Positions 8,625 to 18,302 of a DNA stretch of 64,000 nt are shown here, one piece after another. The stretch comes from Acidobacteriota bacterium (GTDB lineage Bacteria; Acidobacteriota; Blastocatellia; Pyrinomonadales; Pyrinomonadaceae). The notes beneath the pieces were generated by a model. It had not been told where the DNA came from. It did no database searches and saw only the letters and a list, made by a program, of their open reading frames with translations. Location: NCBI GenBank assembly GCA_016715115.1, contig JADKBM010000004.1, positions 1,054,001 through 1,118,000 on the forward strand, given 5' to 3'. Each line of letters opens with the position of its first letter. Within the stretch, counting starts at the first letter, position 1. The position numbers were made by a program, and so were the translations under genes.

Positions 8625-11600
8625 TCAATATTCTTCTTGCTCTGAGACAATTTTGAAAACCTTGTCGATTTCGTCCGAGTCAGAAATTCCAAACTCTCTA
8701 AGCGCCGATTTAATCGCGATTCTCAGCTTTCGCTCTTTTAGAACATCACCTCTAAAGCCGTCTTCAGCGTTTAGCTGAATCTGCTTGTGCAATCGCTCAA
8801 CAAGCTCAACATCTTTATTGAGATTGTGAAAAAGTGAGACCATCGCGGCTGACTCTTTGACTGACGCTGGCAAGGCTTCGCTCTCTGGATTGCTGACTTT
8901 CTTTGTAAGTTCGACAAACCGTGTCAGATACGTCTCATATTCGGCAATGGCTTCCTTACGAAACTTGATTAGCTCGTCCAGAAGCTCGGACATGTCCTTG
9001 TAGTATTTCGGGTCGATGCCTTGTTTGCTAACAATCAACCGGCGCAAGTTGTTCTCGATGGTTTCGGCAACTGCTTCCTGATTCTTCCGTATGCCTTTCG
9101 GAAGCGATTCAATCGCGTCCCTACCACGTTCAACGATGAGCTCAACCAATGACATATCGTCGAAGGTCGAAATCTTCTCCGATTCGTCGGCGCTGATATA
9201 AGTATCTATCAATTGCCTCATCGCTGGTTCGTAGGCTTTTAGGTCGATGTAATCGCCGCTGGCAAGCTTTATCTCTTCTCGGACATTCTTAAAATGCTCA
9301 ACGTCCTTCTTGATATGGGCAATCTCTTCATTGGTATAACCGGCTTCAGGCATTTCGCCAATTACGTTCGAATAGGCTCGAATCATCGAAGCCGTAATTT
9401 TGTATAACTCAGTCCGACGCGGTTCCGTTTGCTTCAGCTCGCCTTCAACGTCTGAGCTACCACAGAAGAATTTAACGTAAGCATCTTGAGACTTACCATC
9501 AACCGGCTCGCATAGTGCTCTAATCGCCTCAAGTCTGGCATCCAGCGTTTCCTTAGCTTTCTTTAGTCTGTTCGTCAGCAAGCCTTGAACGTCTTCCGCG
9601 TCGTAACCATCAAAAGCTTCGGAAGTATAGTCATCAACGGCGTTTTGCAGCGATTTGAAGAGGTCTTTGTAGTCGATGATGTAACCATATTCCTTGTCTT
9701 CATCGTCCAGCCGGTTGACGCGGCAAATAGCCTGAAAAAGACCATGGTCGCGCATCGACTTGTCGATGTAGAGATAGGTTGCTGAAGGCGCATCGAATCC
9801 GGTTAACAATTTATCAACGACGATAAGCAGCTTCATTTGCGCCGGATGGTCAACAAATAAGTCTTTGACCTCTTTTTCAAAGGTCTCTACATCTTTGCCG
9901 TTGAGCATCTTTTCATAGACTTCGAGCTTCTTCAGATTGTCAGTTGGTGCATCTTCGCCGGTCGCTTCGTCCTTAGCCTTATCGATGGTCGGATTGTACG
10001 AAGTGACAATCGCACATTTCTTGAATCCCTTGTTTTGGAATATCTCGTAATACTTACACGCTTCATAGATGCTTCCGGCAACAAGCATTGCGTTGCCTCT
10101 GCCATTTTGCAGACGGTCTTTGGTCTCCATGTCAAAAATGATGTCGTTAGCAATTTGCTCAAGACGTTCATGGGAACTCAAAACGTTCTGCATCGTTCCC
10201 CATTTCTGTTTCAGCTCGTTCTTTGCGTGGTCAGTTAGTTCCCTAGTCTTTGCTTCAAACCATTGGTCAATTTTTTCCTGATTGGTTAGATTTTGGTCAA
10301 CCTTTCGCGCTTCATATCGCAGGTCAAGAACTACTTCATCTTTAACGGCTTGGTCGTAGCGATATTGATGAATGTAGGTTCCAAAGGTTTCCATGCTGGT
10401 AGCCCTGTCCTGCTTCAAAAGAGGCGTTCCGGTGAATCCAATAAAGAGCGCGTTCGGCAAGATTGTTTTCATTGCCTTATGCAGCTTGCCTGATTGTGTT
10501 CTGTGGCATTCGTCTATAAAGACGTAGATGTCACCCTTTGCCTCATAGCCGTCCGGCAAGCTGTTTATGACGTTCTCGATAAAGGTCTGATAGTCCTTAT
10601 CAGAAGCTTCGTCATCGTCCGAACGGCGTCCAAACTTGTGAACCAGCGAACCGAGAAGCCATTTATCCTTGACGTTAAGATTCTGGACTAAATCCTCACC
10701 GCTCTTCGTCCGGTAAATGTCTTCTTCGACACCCTTAAAGACCTTTTCGATTTGTTCATCCAGCTCGTCGCGGTCGGTGATAATCAGCACTCGCGAGTCG
10801 TCCACGTTCTCGCGTATCCACTTCGCCAGCCAAACCATCGTCAAGCTCTTGCCGCTTCCTTGCGTATGCCAGATGATTCCGCCTTCGCGCGTTCGGATAC
10901 GCTCTTGAGCCGCCTTCATTCCGAAGTATTGATTCGGTCGGCAAACCTTCTTGATGCCTCTGTCAAAGACGATAAAGTCATGGATGATTTCGAGAAAGCG
11001 CTCTTTACGGCAAACTTGCGATATTTGCCGGTCAAGCAGCTCGGATGTGACTTCTTCAGGTTCCGCTTCGCCCTCTTCCTTCCATTTCAGGTAATATTTT
11101 TCTTTAGTTTCGATGGTGCCGTAACGCAGTCCTTGCGTGTCGTTGCCAGCCATTACGAGCTGCATAGTGGCAAAGAAAGGCTTGATGAAGCGGTTTGTCT
11201 GATTGTCCAGATTTTGTCGAATACCTTCGGACACTGAAACGATGCTTCGCTTCAGTTCAATAACACAAAGAGCGATTCCGTTGACATAGAGAACGATGTC
11301 CGGTCGTTTCTTGTTTTCGCGTTTTATGCTGACCTCTTCAGCAATCGCAAAGTCATTGTTAAGCGGACTCTTCCAATCAATCAACCAAACATCTTCAGTG
11401 CTGTCATCTACATTCGCTTTTACCTTCGCGGCATATCTAAGAATCGAATAGACCTCTTTATTTACCGTGTACAAGCCTTGCGCTTGGTTACCCGCTGCGG
11501 AGGTAATTTGGAAAATAGCTCGGTCGATTAACGACTTGTCGTAACCCTGTCTAACAAGAAAGGCTCGAAGATGCTCTTCATTGATATTGCGGTTGTCTTC

Positions 11601-11702
11601 TTCGGCTTCCAAGTTGCCGAGATAGTTGTAGCCCAAATCATCGCGGAGAAGCCGGACGATGCGGTTCTGGGTTCGACGTTCTAATTGTCCGACATCGGTC
11701 AT
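8625..11702 (-). CDS. hsdR: Type I restriction enzyme R subunit
   Basis: 1025 residues. HsdR is the DNA translocase and endonuclease of the type I complex (R2M2S). Visible motifs in order: the PD-(D/E)XK nuclease site RPDIVLY with D135 and IELK with E149 and K151; Walker A QGSGKS at 281-286; the DEAD-box-like DECH at 397-400; FIGFTGTPLL; and the motif VI region AICRVNRLDDEDKEYGYIIDY; then a helical C-terminal domain that binds the methylase core. Length is normal for the family and no key residue is missing. The start overlaps hsdS by four bases (ATGA-type coupling). A target must be unmethylated and recognised through the HsdS beside it. Confidence 0.96.
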   Translation of the reverse strand: MTDVGQLERRTQNRIVRLLRDDLGYNYLGNLEAEEDNRNINEEHLRAFLVRQGYDKSLIDRAIFQITSAAGNQAQGLYTVNKEVYSILRYAAKVKANVDDSTEDVWLIDWKSPLNNDFAIAEEVSIKRENKKRPDIVLYVNGIALCVIELKRSIVSVSEGIRQNLDNQTNRFIKPFFATMQLVMAGNDTQGLRYGTIETKEKYYLKWKEEGEAEPEEVTSELLDRQISQVCRKERFLEIIHDFIVFDRGIKKVCRPNQYFGMKAAQERIRTREGGIIWHTQGSGKSLTMVWLAKWIRENVDDSRVLIITDRDELDEQIEKVFKGVEEDIYRTKSGEDLVQNLNVKDKWLLGSLVHKFGRRSDDDEASDKDYQTFIENVINSLPDGYEAKGDIYVFIDECHRTQSGKLHKAMKTILPNALFIGFTGTPLLKQDRATSMETFGTYIHQYRYDQAVKDEVVLDLRYEARKVDQNLTNQEKIDQWFEAKTRELTDHAKNELKQKWGTMQNVLSSHERLEQIANDIIFDMETKDRLQNGRGNAMLVAGSIYEACKYYEIFQNKGFKKCAIVTSYNPTIDKAKDEATGEDAPTDNLKKLEVYEKMLNGKDVETFEKEVKDLFVDHPAQMKLLIVVDKLLTGFDAPSATYLYIDKSMRDHGLFQAICRVNRLDDEDKEYGYIIDYKDLFKSLQNAVDDYTSEAFDGYDAEDVQGLLTNRLKKAKETLDARLEAIRALCEPVDGKSQDAYVKFFCGSSDVEGELKQTEPRRTELYKITASMIRAYSNVIGEMPEAGYTNEEIAHIKKDVEHFKNVREEIKLASGDYIDLKAYEPAMRQLIDTYISADESEKISTFDDMSLVELIVERGRDAIESLPKGIRKNQEAVAETIENNLRRLIVSKQGIDPKYYKDMSELLDELIKFRKEAIAEYETYLTRFVELTKKVSNPESEALPASVKESAAMVSLFHNLNKDVELVERLHKQIQLNAEDGFRGDVLKERKLRIAIKSALREFGISDSDEIDKVFKIVSEQEEY

Positions 11703-12850
11703 ACAAGCCTCGTCTTTCCTGTAAGTAATTCCTGCATCATTCCTTGTTTGATTGCGGCATATTTATTTCGTTTGAGTTCGAGCGATTCGATTTCATCACC
11801 CATGTCCCCGATGACTTTCGCTATCGCTTCTTGCTCACCCGTAGCCTGCGGCATAAAGACTTCAAATTCCTTTACCTCATCCGAATTCACCGAGTCGAAC
11901 GTGGAGCCCTTGGACAATTTCGACCAATTGTTTTCTGAAAAAAGCAACAAATGGTAAACAAAGTCATTGGTATATCGAATTCGGCAAACGCCTCTACCAA
12001 TACAAGCTTGGAAAGTCGCTCGTGCAACCTCTCCGACCGGTGCGCGGACGGACATTATCGTATCGCCAACCTCGCACCTTCGAGTTACTAACGACGTATA
12101 AATTCGAATAATCGTCTTCCTGTCGTTTATGTCCGCGTTACCTTGAATTAAGGGAAGACCTTTTCGGTCGGTATTATAGTAAACAGAGGACGGTGATTGT
12201 CCCATAACAACATCGGCAACATCGCCGAGTTGTCCGGTTGTCCAATCGTCCGAAAAGCCTGTCAAGCGCTTCTTGCTGGTAAGCAAAAGCTGCATTGCGC
12301 CTTGTTTGATGTTCCGCCTTTTCTCAATGAGTTCATCAAGCGAAGTAATCAGTGCGTCAACATCACTCAAGACCCTAGCAATTGCTTCTTGTTCCGGCAC
12401 CGGCGGAAGAGGAACCTTCATTTCAGCAATCATTTCTCTGCGCACAGAGTCAACCGAAGATTTTGCAGTCATCTGCATAATCCGGTGGTAGAAATTTTTG
12501 CTGAAATAGATATAAAAGAAGTAGCCTTTTAAGGTCTCGTCAAACTCACTAATCTTGTAAACCCGTTGATGAAAATCAAACTTTCCGTTGATGTAGTGAT
12601 AGATTTTTCCAGTGCCAACTCCGTCACCGGCCGTTAGAACAGCTTCGCCGTCGAATGAAAATGAGTTGATTCGTTCAACCGTTTGCGAACGAACAAAGAA
12701 CGGATAAAAGCCGTCGTCAATCTTGTCCTGAGTGTTCTTTGCACCCGTCGATATTGAAGCGACATTAGCGACCGTATCAATTCCCCAATCTTCGGGAATG
12801 ATACCGCAATCGGTTTTTCTGTAGCCTTCAGTTCTACATCGTTTGTTCAT
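11699..12850 (-). CDS. hsdS: Type I restriction-modification specificity subunit
   Basis: 383 residues. HsdS recognises the bipartite DNA target and holds two HsdM subunits. Two target-recognition domains are visible, each followed by a related helical spacer: PPVPEQEAIARVLSDVDALI ... IKQGAMQLLLTSKKRL around residues 140-190, and the repeat PQATGEQEAIAKVIGDMGDE ... IKQGMMQELLTGKTRL at the C-terminus. This internal duplication is the hallmark of the family. The target sequence cannot be read from the protein. Ten bases separate it from the preceding PD-(D/E)XK-like gene and it overlaps hsdR. Confidence 0.94.
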   Translation of the reverse strand: MNKRCRTEGYRKTDCGIIPEDWGIDTVANVASISTGAKNTQDKIDDGFYPFFVRSQTVERINSFSFDGEAVLTAGDGVGTGKIYHYINGKFDFHQRVYKISEFDETLKGYFFYIYFSKNFYHRIMQMTAKSSVDSVRREMIAEMKVPLPPVPEQEAIARVLSDVDALITSLDELIEKRRNIKQGAMQLLLTSKKRLTGFSDDWTTGQLGDVADVVMGQSPSSVYYNTDRKGLPLIQGNADINDRKTIIRIYTSLVTRRCEVGDTIMSVRAPVGEVARATFQACIGRGVCRIRYTNDFVYHLLLFSENNWSKLSKGSTFDSVNSDEVKEFEVFMPQATGEQEAIAKVIGDMGDEIESLELKRNKYAAIKQGMMQELLTGKTRLV

Positions 12851-12860
12851 TTTGAGAGTT

Positions 12861-13346
12861 TCAACTAAGATGTTCTATTTCCTTATCCTCGCCTTTGACT
12901 AACCAGACTATATCAATTCGTCGTTTCAACACTCCGACGAAAACTCCAAGTTTATAATGAAGTGGTTCGTCAAAAAACCGCATAAGTTTCTCAATGTCGG
13001 CTCTAGCAAGTTTGCTCGTTAAACCGCATTTCTTCACTTCAAATGCAACATGGCTTGCATATTTGTTGAATCTTTCATGAATGATAATGTCCGGTCTCAC
13101 TTTTTTGCCGTCAGAATCATACTTGTCGCTGTCTAAGGCCCTGTTATACTCGCAATCGATGTTCACCCTATAACCCGAAAAGACACATTCAAGATAGAGA
13201 GCGATTCGATGGCTGATCGTTGGTTCGTAGATGCCGACATGCGTCAATTGTCTCCAGTCCCGTTTCATAAATTCGTGAATCGCGGCACGAATCATTGCTT
13301 TAGTTTCGGGGACATTTTTAAGCGGGCTAAACTCCTTATTTGTCAT
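12861..13346 (-). CDS. PD-(D/E)XK nuclease-like protein inside the type I operon
   Basis: About 161 residues. The central segment VRPDIIIHER ... HVAFEVKK carries the spacing of a PD-(D/E)XK active site (D, then E-x-K about 18 residues later). It is preceded by a helix with conserved His and Glu (SHRIALYLE) and CEYNR, and followed by DIEKLMRF. This matches a widespread family of small stand-alone nuclease-fold proteins, most without assigned function. A GTG at 13391 directly after the hsdM tail would add 15 residues; the ATG at 13346 was preferred because homologous sequence begins there. It lies between hsdM and hsdS, a position not needed for a canonical system, so it may be an accessory nuclease or a guard protein. 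Confidence 0.75.
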   Translation of the reverse strand: MTNKEFSPLKNVPETKAMIRAAIHEFMKRDWRQLTHVGIYEPTISHRIALYLECVFSGYRVNIDCEYNRALDSDKYDSDGKKVRPDIIIHERFNKYASHVAFEVKKCGLTSKLARADIEKLMRFFDEPLHYKLGVFVGVLKRRIDIVWLVKGEDKEIEHLS

Positions 13347-13391
13347 AATAATTCCGCGATTATGCGCATTGTATGGAAAATGCTTCACCAC

Positions 13392-13651
13392 TTAATCGCA
13401 ATTGAATCCCATCCTTTTTAGATGTTGATAAACTTTTCTTTCGAGCTCTGCAACGTTGCTGGCAATCTTAGGCAGAAATTTTTCATACCGCGCGGCAAGC
13501 AAACTTACCCGGTTAGCCAGATTTTGTGAGACGCGCTCAAGCTCCCCTCGGATCGAACTATCTAGCGAGGCTATCCATTTGTCATCGACAACCAACACTT
13601 TGATTTCGTCTTCGGTTAGGCTTTTGTACTTTTCCAGAACCTTTCTCTTTA
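13392..13651 (-). pseudogene. Out-of-frame 3' tail of hsdM
   Basis: Right after the in-frame stop of hsdM, a second frame continues the family's C-terminal helical tail: DAVKSAKDELKRKVLEKY, then EIKVLVVDDKWIASLDSSIR, ERVSQNLANRVSLLAARYE and KVYQHLKRMGF, ending at 13392. The pattern VDDKW ... ERVSQ ... LAERY ... HLKKMGF is typical of HsdM C-termini. Frames differ by one base; the switch must occur within the triplets around GCTAAGATG near 13690, because the second frame has TAA just before it. One lost G explains it. This may be a real lesion or an assembly error. Confidence 0.8.
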
Positions 13652-15844
13652 GCTCGTCCTTTGCACTCTTAACTGCATCTTAGCGTCTTTTTCGTCGGCA
13701 AGAATAACAAGATAGTCATGGAGAATATCTAGTTCGGGAAAATCTTCTGAAGCGCCTTTCTGCCAAGCTACTTTCGCGAAATCCTTCTTAATGGTTGCGG
13801 CAAGACGCTTCTCTTCAGCGGTCGAAATGGCGCTTTCTAATACCTCTTTCTTGAGTTCCATTACTCTTGTCTGGACGAGTCCCTTTGGAAGCTTACCTTC
13901 GTCTCGTAGAGCATCCAGAACGCCGTCTTCGCCAGAATGTTCCTCTTCGAGTTCTTCTTTCTTGCGAATAACCTCTTCACGTTCCGCTTCCAATTTCTCG
14001 ATGTTCGTCTTTTCTGCCTTAAAATATCGGTCGATAACCAGCTCGCGAGGAATTAAGTCTTCGGTTGCAGTCCAGCCGTCAACGGCAATCAAATAAACGT
14101 CGTCTTGCATGGTTTCCGTCCAGTAGGACATAAGGCTCTGATAAACATCGTATTTATCAATCATAGAAACATCCGAGAACGAAGCAAGTATGTCTTCGGA
14201 AATATCGAAGATTAGAGCTTTAGGTTTCGCTCCTACTTCTAACGCTTTCAAGTCCGGCGTTTGTTTGTCTCGCCAAGCATTGAAGACTTCCTGAACCTTG
14301 CCGGTGAAAGTTTGAAATTCGGGATTCTCGAAAATTGTCTTCTTGACCTCTTCCTTATTCACGTTCAACCGTGAGTAGTTCGGTCGGTCGTAATCTGCAA
14401 AGAGTTCGGCTCTGAGAGTCGGAAATACTTGCCAGTACGATTCGAGCGCGTCAAGGTCGAAGTTCGGTATTCCGCCTAAAAGATGCGCTTCAATGTCCTG
14501 AATGTCTTCAGGTTCCTGAGTGTCGATATATCGCGGAAGATTGAGATTGTATTCATTGCCTGCAATCTCAGCATGTGTCACCATCCGAGAGTATTTCTCA
14601 ACCTCAAGCCGCTTATTGAAGACATCGACAATTTTATGAAGGTCTTGATGACGTAAGCGGTTCTTGTTGCCGTCCTTTTCGAATCCCTTGCTTGCGTCAA
14701 TCATAAAAATACCGCGACGAGCGTCAGCATTTTCTTTGTCTATAACGATGATGCAAGCCGGTATGCCGGTGCCATAGAAGAGGTTAGGCGGAAGTCCAAT
14801 AATGCCCTTAATGAAGCCCTTATTGACCAGCTTTTCTCTGATTTCGGCTTCTACATTGCCGCGAAAGAGAACACCATGCGGCAAGATGATTGCACCCTTG
14901 CCGTTACTTTTCAGCGAACGAATCAAGTGAAGAAGGTACGCATAATCACCTTTCGTTTTCGGCGGAACACCGTATGCAAATCTACGGTAAAGGTCATGTT
15001 GCGGGTCGAATCCATTGCTCCAAGCCTTATCTGAGAAAGGCGGATTGGCAACGATGAAGTCGAACACCTTCAGGTTGTCGTTCTCGTCCTTGAAATGAGG
15101 CGAAGAAAGAGTGTTACCTTGCTCCATTATCGCAGTCGAGAAGCCATGAAGAATCATGTTCATCTTGGCTAGAGCGCGAGTAGCATTATCTTTTTCCTGT
15201 CCGTAAATCGTCACGCCATGAGGCGCTTCGTCGGCTGCGCGTATGAGCAATGAACCGCTTCCGCAAGTTGGGTCGTAGATATTCGTCTTAATGAGTACAG
15301 AATCACCAATACCAATTACCTTCGCCATAATGCGAGAGACTTCAGCCGGTGTGTAAAACTGACCTTTGCTCTTGCCGGACTCGGTTGCGAAGTTACGCAT
15401 TAGATACTCGTAAGCGTCTCCGAGTATGTCATCACCTTCAGCGCGGTTCTGCGAGAAATCTAGTTCAGGTCGTTCAAATATTGCTACGAGCTTTGACAGC
15501 TTGTCGCGCATTTCCTGACCTCTGCCAAGCTTGTCGGGATTGTTAAAATCAGCGGAATCAATAATACCTCTTAGACCGTTGGCTTCCGCTAACGGTGCAA
15601 GGATTTTCTTGTTGATGTCATCGCCAATGCTGTCCTTCCCTTTGAGCGCTACCATGTCGTCAAAGCTGCTACCTTCCGGCACCTCAATCAGTGCGTTCGG
15701 GTCGCTCTTAGCCTTGTCCGAAACGTATTTAACGAATAACAAGACGAGAATGTAGTCCTTATACTGGGAAGCATCCATGCCACCACGTAATTGGTCGCAG
15801 GATTCCCAAAGGGAAGAGTAGAGCTCGCTCTTTTTTATCGCCAT
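13649..15844 (-). CDS. hsdM: Type I DNA N6-adenine methyltransferase subunit, C-terminal tail frameshifted
   Basis: 731 residues in this frame. HsdM methylates adenine in the target and forms the core with HsdS. Visible: the N-terminal helical domain (QLRGGMDASQYKDYIL), motif X/linker GQFYTPAEVSRIMAK, AdoMet-binding DPTCGSGSL at 191-199 and catalytic NPPF at 267-270. The end MQLRVQRTS departs from the family; the expected tail of about 90 residues follows in another frame (13392-13651). That tail normally packs against HsdS, so a truly truncated protein could be assembly-defective. If methylation is lost while HsdR stays active the host would be at risk, so an error, reading-frame rescue or loss of the whole activity is likely. 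It is the first gene of the minus-strand operon. Confidence 0.92.
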   Translation of the reverse strand: MAIKKSELYSSLWESCDQLRGGMDASQYKDYILVLLFVKYVSDKAKSDPNALIEVPEGSSFDDMVALKGKDSIGDDINKKILAPLAEANGLRGIIDSADFNNPDKLGRGQEMRDKLSKLVAIFERPELDFSQNRAEGDDILGDAYEYLMRNFATESGKSKGQFYTPAEVSRIMAKVIGIGDSVLIKTNIYDPTCGSGSLLIRAADEAPHGVTIYGQEKDNATRALAKMNMILHGFSTAIMEQGNTLSSPHFKDENDNLKVFDFIVANPPFSDKAWSNGFDPQHDLYRRFAYGVPPKTKGDYAYLLHLIRSLKSNGKGAIILPHGVLFRGNVEAEIREKLVNKGFIKGIIGLPPNLFYGTGIPACIIVIDKENADARRGIFMIDASKGFEKDGNKNRLRHQDLHKIVDVFNKRLEVEKYSRMVTHAEIAGNEYNLNLPRYIDTQEPEDIQDIEAHLLGGIPNFDLDALESYWQVFPTLRAELFADYDRPNYSRLNVNKEEVKKTIFENPEFQTFTGKVQEVFNAWRDKQTPDLKALEVGAKPKALIFDISEDILASFSDVSMIDKYDVYQSLMSYWTETMQDDVYLIAVDGWTATEDLIPRELVIDRYFKAEKTNIEKLEAEREEVIRKKEELEEEHSGEDGVLDALRDEGKLPKGLVQTRVMELKKEVLESAISTAEEKRLAATIKKDFAKVAWQKGASEDFPELDILHDYLVILADEKDAKMQLRVQRTS

Positions 15845-16108
15845 CGTAAGAGATTACTTCAATTCAAACGCATTCGGCTATTCGAATAATGAGCTGTATT
15901 AGTTGCTTTGCGATTTTAGTTGAAGAAAAAATAAAACCAAAATGTTACCGAGAGTGAAGGGATGATTTTTTTTCATGTTTTTTTTTCATTGCCTTGGATA
16001 TCAACTTTGTGTTAAATGTATAGAACTCATTAAGCAATTAGAGTCCTTAAAGGTCAAGTTTTCCAGCGTCAGGTTGTAGTATTTTTAGACGCTCCCAAGA
16101 AAGAACTT
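15845..16108. promoter_or_regulatory. Divergent A+T-rich control region between hsdM and the redox operon
   Basis: 264 bases without a gene, rich in A and T runs (T8 near 15966 and T9 near 15977). It must hold promoters for both directions, but no clear -35/-10 pair could be chosen by eye. Confidence 0.4.
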
Positions 16109-17263
16109 ATGTCTAAAAGTGATTGCGATGTCGCAGTAATAGGCGCGGGAGTGATTGGCTGTTCGATTAGCTGGGAATTACTCAATGAAGGATTAAGCGT
16201 CGAACTAATCGACTTCAACGAAACACCATTTCAAGGCTCTTCTCTCGCCGGTTTTGGGAGTCTAACCCCGTACTCTGACCCCTACTTTGTAGGCGAGGCA
16301 CGCGAATTTGCCGCTCACAGCGTCGATTTGTATCGCAACGAATGGATTCCAGCAATATCCAAGCTAATTGGTTCACAAATCCCCTTTTGTAATGACGGAC
16401 TTATCGAACTCTTTCCAGACGAAACTAGTTTTCAAAAAGGCGTCGAGCTCGCAGCCGAGTTAAATGCATGCCGAGATGGCATTACTAAGGTTTTAACTGT
16501 TAGCCAAACCAGAGACCTCGAACCAGCGCTTTCGGGCGACTACGTGGGAGCATTGTGGTTCGACGAACCGTGGTTAGACAAGTCAGTTTATTTTGCTGCT
16601 TTGGAAAAGCTGCTTCGAGCCCGCCTAAATAATAAATTTAGATTAGGTAAGGCAGTGAGTGAAGTATCGTGTGAAAGCGATTCCGTTCACATTCTATTAA
16701 GTAACGGTGACGAAATTAAATGTTCCAACTTAATAGTCTGCACGGGTCTTTCAGAGACTCACATTGTAGGGTTACCGACCCAATCAAACTTGACTTGGAT
16801 CCGTGGTGACGCAATTGGTCTATTTACACGCGACAATCTCCCATTAATAAAGCGGCATATTTATATGGGAAGTGGTTTTATTACCCCGCGCACAAACGGA
16901 TATATGTTGCTGGGGGCAACGTATGAAGAGGAACATGGTTTGCCTTCCGACCATATGCTACGGTCGCGTGACCGAATCTGCGTGTCCCAGTTTAATTCAA
17001 TAATTGAATCCAACGAAAGAATAATCCCAATTCTCAAAGAGTGCGAAGTTAGCAACGTTTGGAGGGGGTGGCGCCCCAGTCCGCCGGATAGAATGCCATT
17101 GTTGGGAATTGCCGAGAACTCCCCAAACATTATAGTTGCGAATGGTTTTATAGGTCTCGGAATAACGATGGCTCCCGCGGTAGCCAGAACAATAGCTGAT
17201 TACTTGGTCAGAGGCAAAAACAGATTTTTAATAAGTTTCAATCCAAATCGAACATTTAGCTGA
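16109..17263 (+). CDS. FAD-dependent amine/amino-acid oxidoreductase (DAO family)
   Basis: 384 residues. N-terminal Rossmann site CDVAVIGAGVIGCSISWEL (GxGxxG) with the acidic end of strand 2 (ELIDF), and the DAO C-terminal flavin motif WRGWRPSPPDRMPLLG ... ANGFIGLGITMAPAVARTIA. No signal peptide. The family oxidises glycine, D-amino acids or other secondary amines, releasing H2O2 or passing electrons on; the substrate is unknown here. It is the first of four closely spaced plus-strand genes (gaps of about 10, 15 and 9 bases), so it is read as an operon with the next three. The ATG is preceded by AAGAAAG. It is unlikely to be ordinary metabolism because of its place between a restriction operon and a replication module. 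Confidence 0.88.
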   Translation: MSKSDCDVAVIGAGVIGCSISWELLNEGLSVELIDFNETPFQGSSLAGFGSLTPYSDPYFVGEAREFAAHSVDLYRNEWIPAISKLIGSQIPFCNDGLIELFPDETSFQKGVELAAELNACRDGITKVLTVSQTRDLEPALSGDYVGALWFDEPWLDKSVYFAALEKLLRARLNNKFRLGKAVSEVSCESDSVHILLSNGDEIKCSNLIVCTGLSETHIVGLPTQSNLTWIRGDAIGLFTRDNLPLIKRHIYMGSGFITPRTNGYMLLGATYEEEHGLPSDHMLRSRDRICVSQFNSIIESNERIIPILKECEVSNVWRGWRPSPPDRMPLLGIAENSPNIIVANGFIGLGITMAPAVARTIADYLVRGKNRFLISFNPNRTFS

Positions 17264-17273
17264 AAGGAACAAC

Positions 17274-18287
17274 GTGCCAACTAAAACAACCACTGATGCC
17301 ATCAAGAAATGGATTGACGATGTGACCCATAACCCAATATTTTGGGTAGTAATTTCGTTCGTCATCGGGTTTCTCATTAAGTTCTTTACGCCCGATAACT
17401 TGGATGCAAGTAAAGGCGTAGTGTATTTGTTGTCGGTTGCTGGTGCCCTTGTTGGTTTGATTATTGGAACCTTATATCGTCATCGTGAAATTGCAAGCCA
17501 ACTCTCCAAACTGGAAGAGTCCGTTGAGGATTTGTCCGAAAAGTCCGAGCGGCACAACCGGTTAAATCAAAGTCTTAGTTTTCTTGAACAAGGCATTGTT
17601 GATGACCGGTTTTTGCAAGTTACTTCGGATATTTCAGGAGCATACAAAAATATTCAGGTGTTAAAAACCCAGCACCCAGATTGTCTTGATTTTTTTGAAT
17701 GGAAAGAACGGAAAATCTTCGACGCGACGATACCGAAGTTAGATGAACTTTCCGCAAAGCATATCGTAATCGACGATGAATATTATGAACTGATTGCGAA
17801 CAAACAGTTTTTGACAAGACTTCCAAAAATAAATGTGCGAGCGATTAGTTATCAGGACAATGGATTTTGGGACGAACCCGCAGGAAAGGATTTTTTGAAG
17901 GCGCATTCGGAAATGATTAATAAAAATGTCCGAATAACAAGGATATTTATCCTTAGCGAAGAAGAAATAGTCTCGCAGAGACGCGTTATTGAACAACAGT
18001 TAACGATGAAAATCGAAGTGAAAATCGCGGAAAAGGCAAAATTGTCAGCGAAAGAACTTGAGGATTTCGTCATCTACGATGACAACTATGTTCGATATGC
18101 AAAATTAATAACTGTGACCGAAACCAATACGTTAAAACACGCAACTTTAACGGTCGATACAAATCAAGTTAAGGGGTTTATCGACAAATTTAATTCACTT
18201 TACGCTAAGAGCGTGGAAGCCACCGAATTTTACGCTAACAGAGACGTTATCGACGGTCCTGAGGGTCGCATTTTGGTAGGTTACTAA
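17274..18287 (+). CDS. Membrane-anchored protein with two N-terminal helices and a cytosolic domain
   Basis: 337 residues, GTG start with a GAAAGGA ribosome site. Two hydrophobic segments (FWVVISFVIGFLIKFF near 24-39 and VVYLLSVAGALVGLIIGTLY near 49-68) put both ends in the cytoplasm if read as a hairpin. A coiled coil follows (LSKLEESVEDLSEKSERHNR). The remaining 230 residues form an alpha/beta domain with NVRAISYQDNGFWDEPAGKDF and NKNVRITRIFIL. This pattern is seen in uncharacterised domains of conflict systems, sometimes phospholipase-D-like in shape, but no catalytic HKD motif is present. Function unknown. It probably anchors the operon's activity at the inner membrane (inference). Confidence 0.75.
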   Translation: MPTKTTTDAIKKWIDDVTHNPIFWVVISFVIGFLIKFFTPDNLDASKGVVYLLSVAGALVGLIIGTLYRHREIASQLSKLEESVEDLSEKSERHNRLNQSLSFLEQGIVDDRFLQVTSDISGAYKNIQVLKTQHPDCLDFFEWKERKIFDATIPKLDELSAKHIVIDDEYYELIANKQFLTRLPKINVRAISYQDNGFWDEPAGKDFLKAHSEMINKNVRITRIFILSEEEIVSQRRVIEQQLTMKIEVKIAEKAKLSAKELEDFVIYDDNYVRYAKLITVTETNTLKHATLTVDTNQVKGFIDKFNSLYAKSVEATEFYANRDVIDGPEGRILVGY

Positions 18288-18302
18288 TTCAGGGGGGAAG
18301 TT

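Noticed and set aside
3426..15844. CHAT protease plus type I operon as one combined defence system
   Set aside because: Different base composition, a 350-base gap with a gene remnant between them and no coupling; treated as separate cargo.
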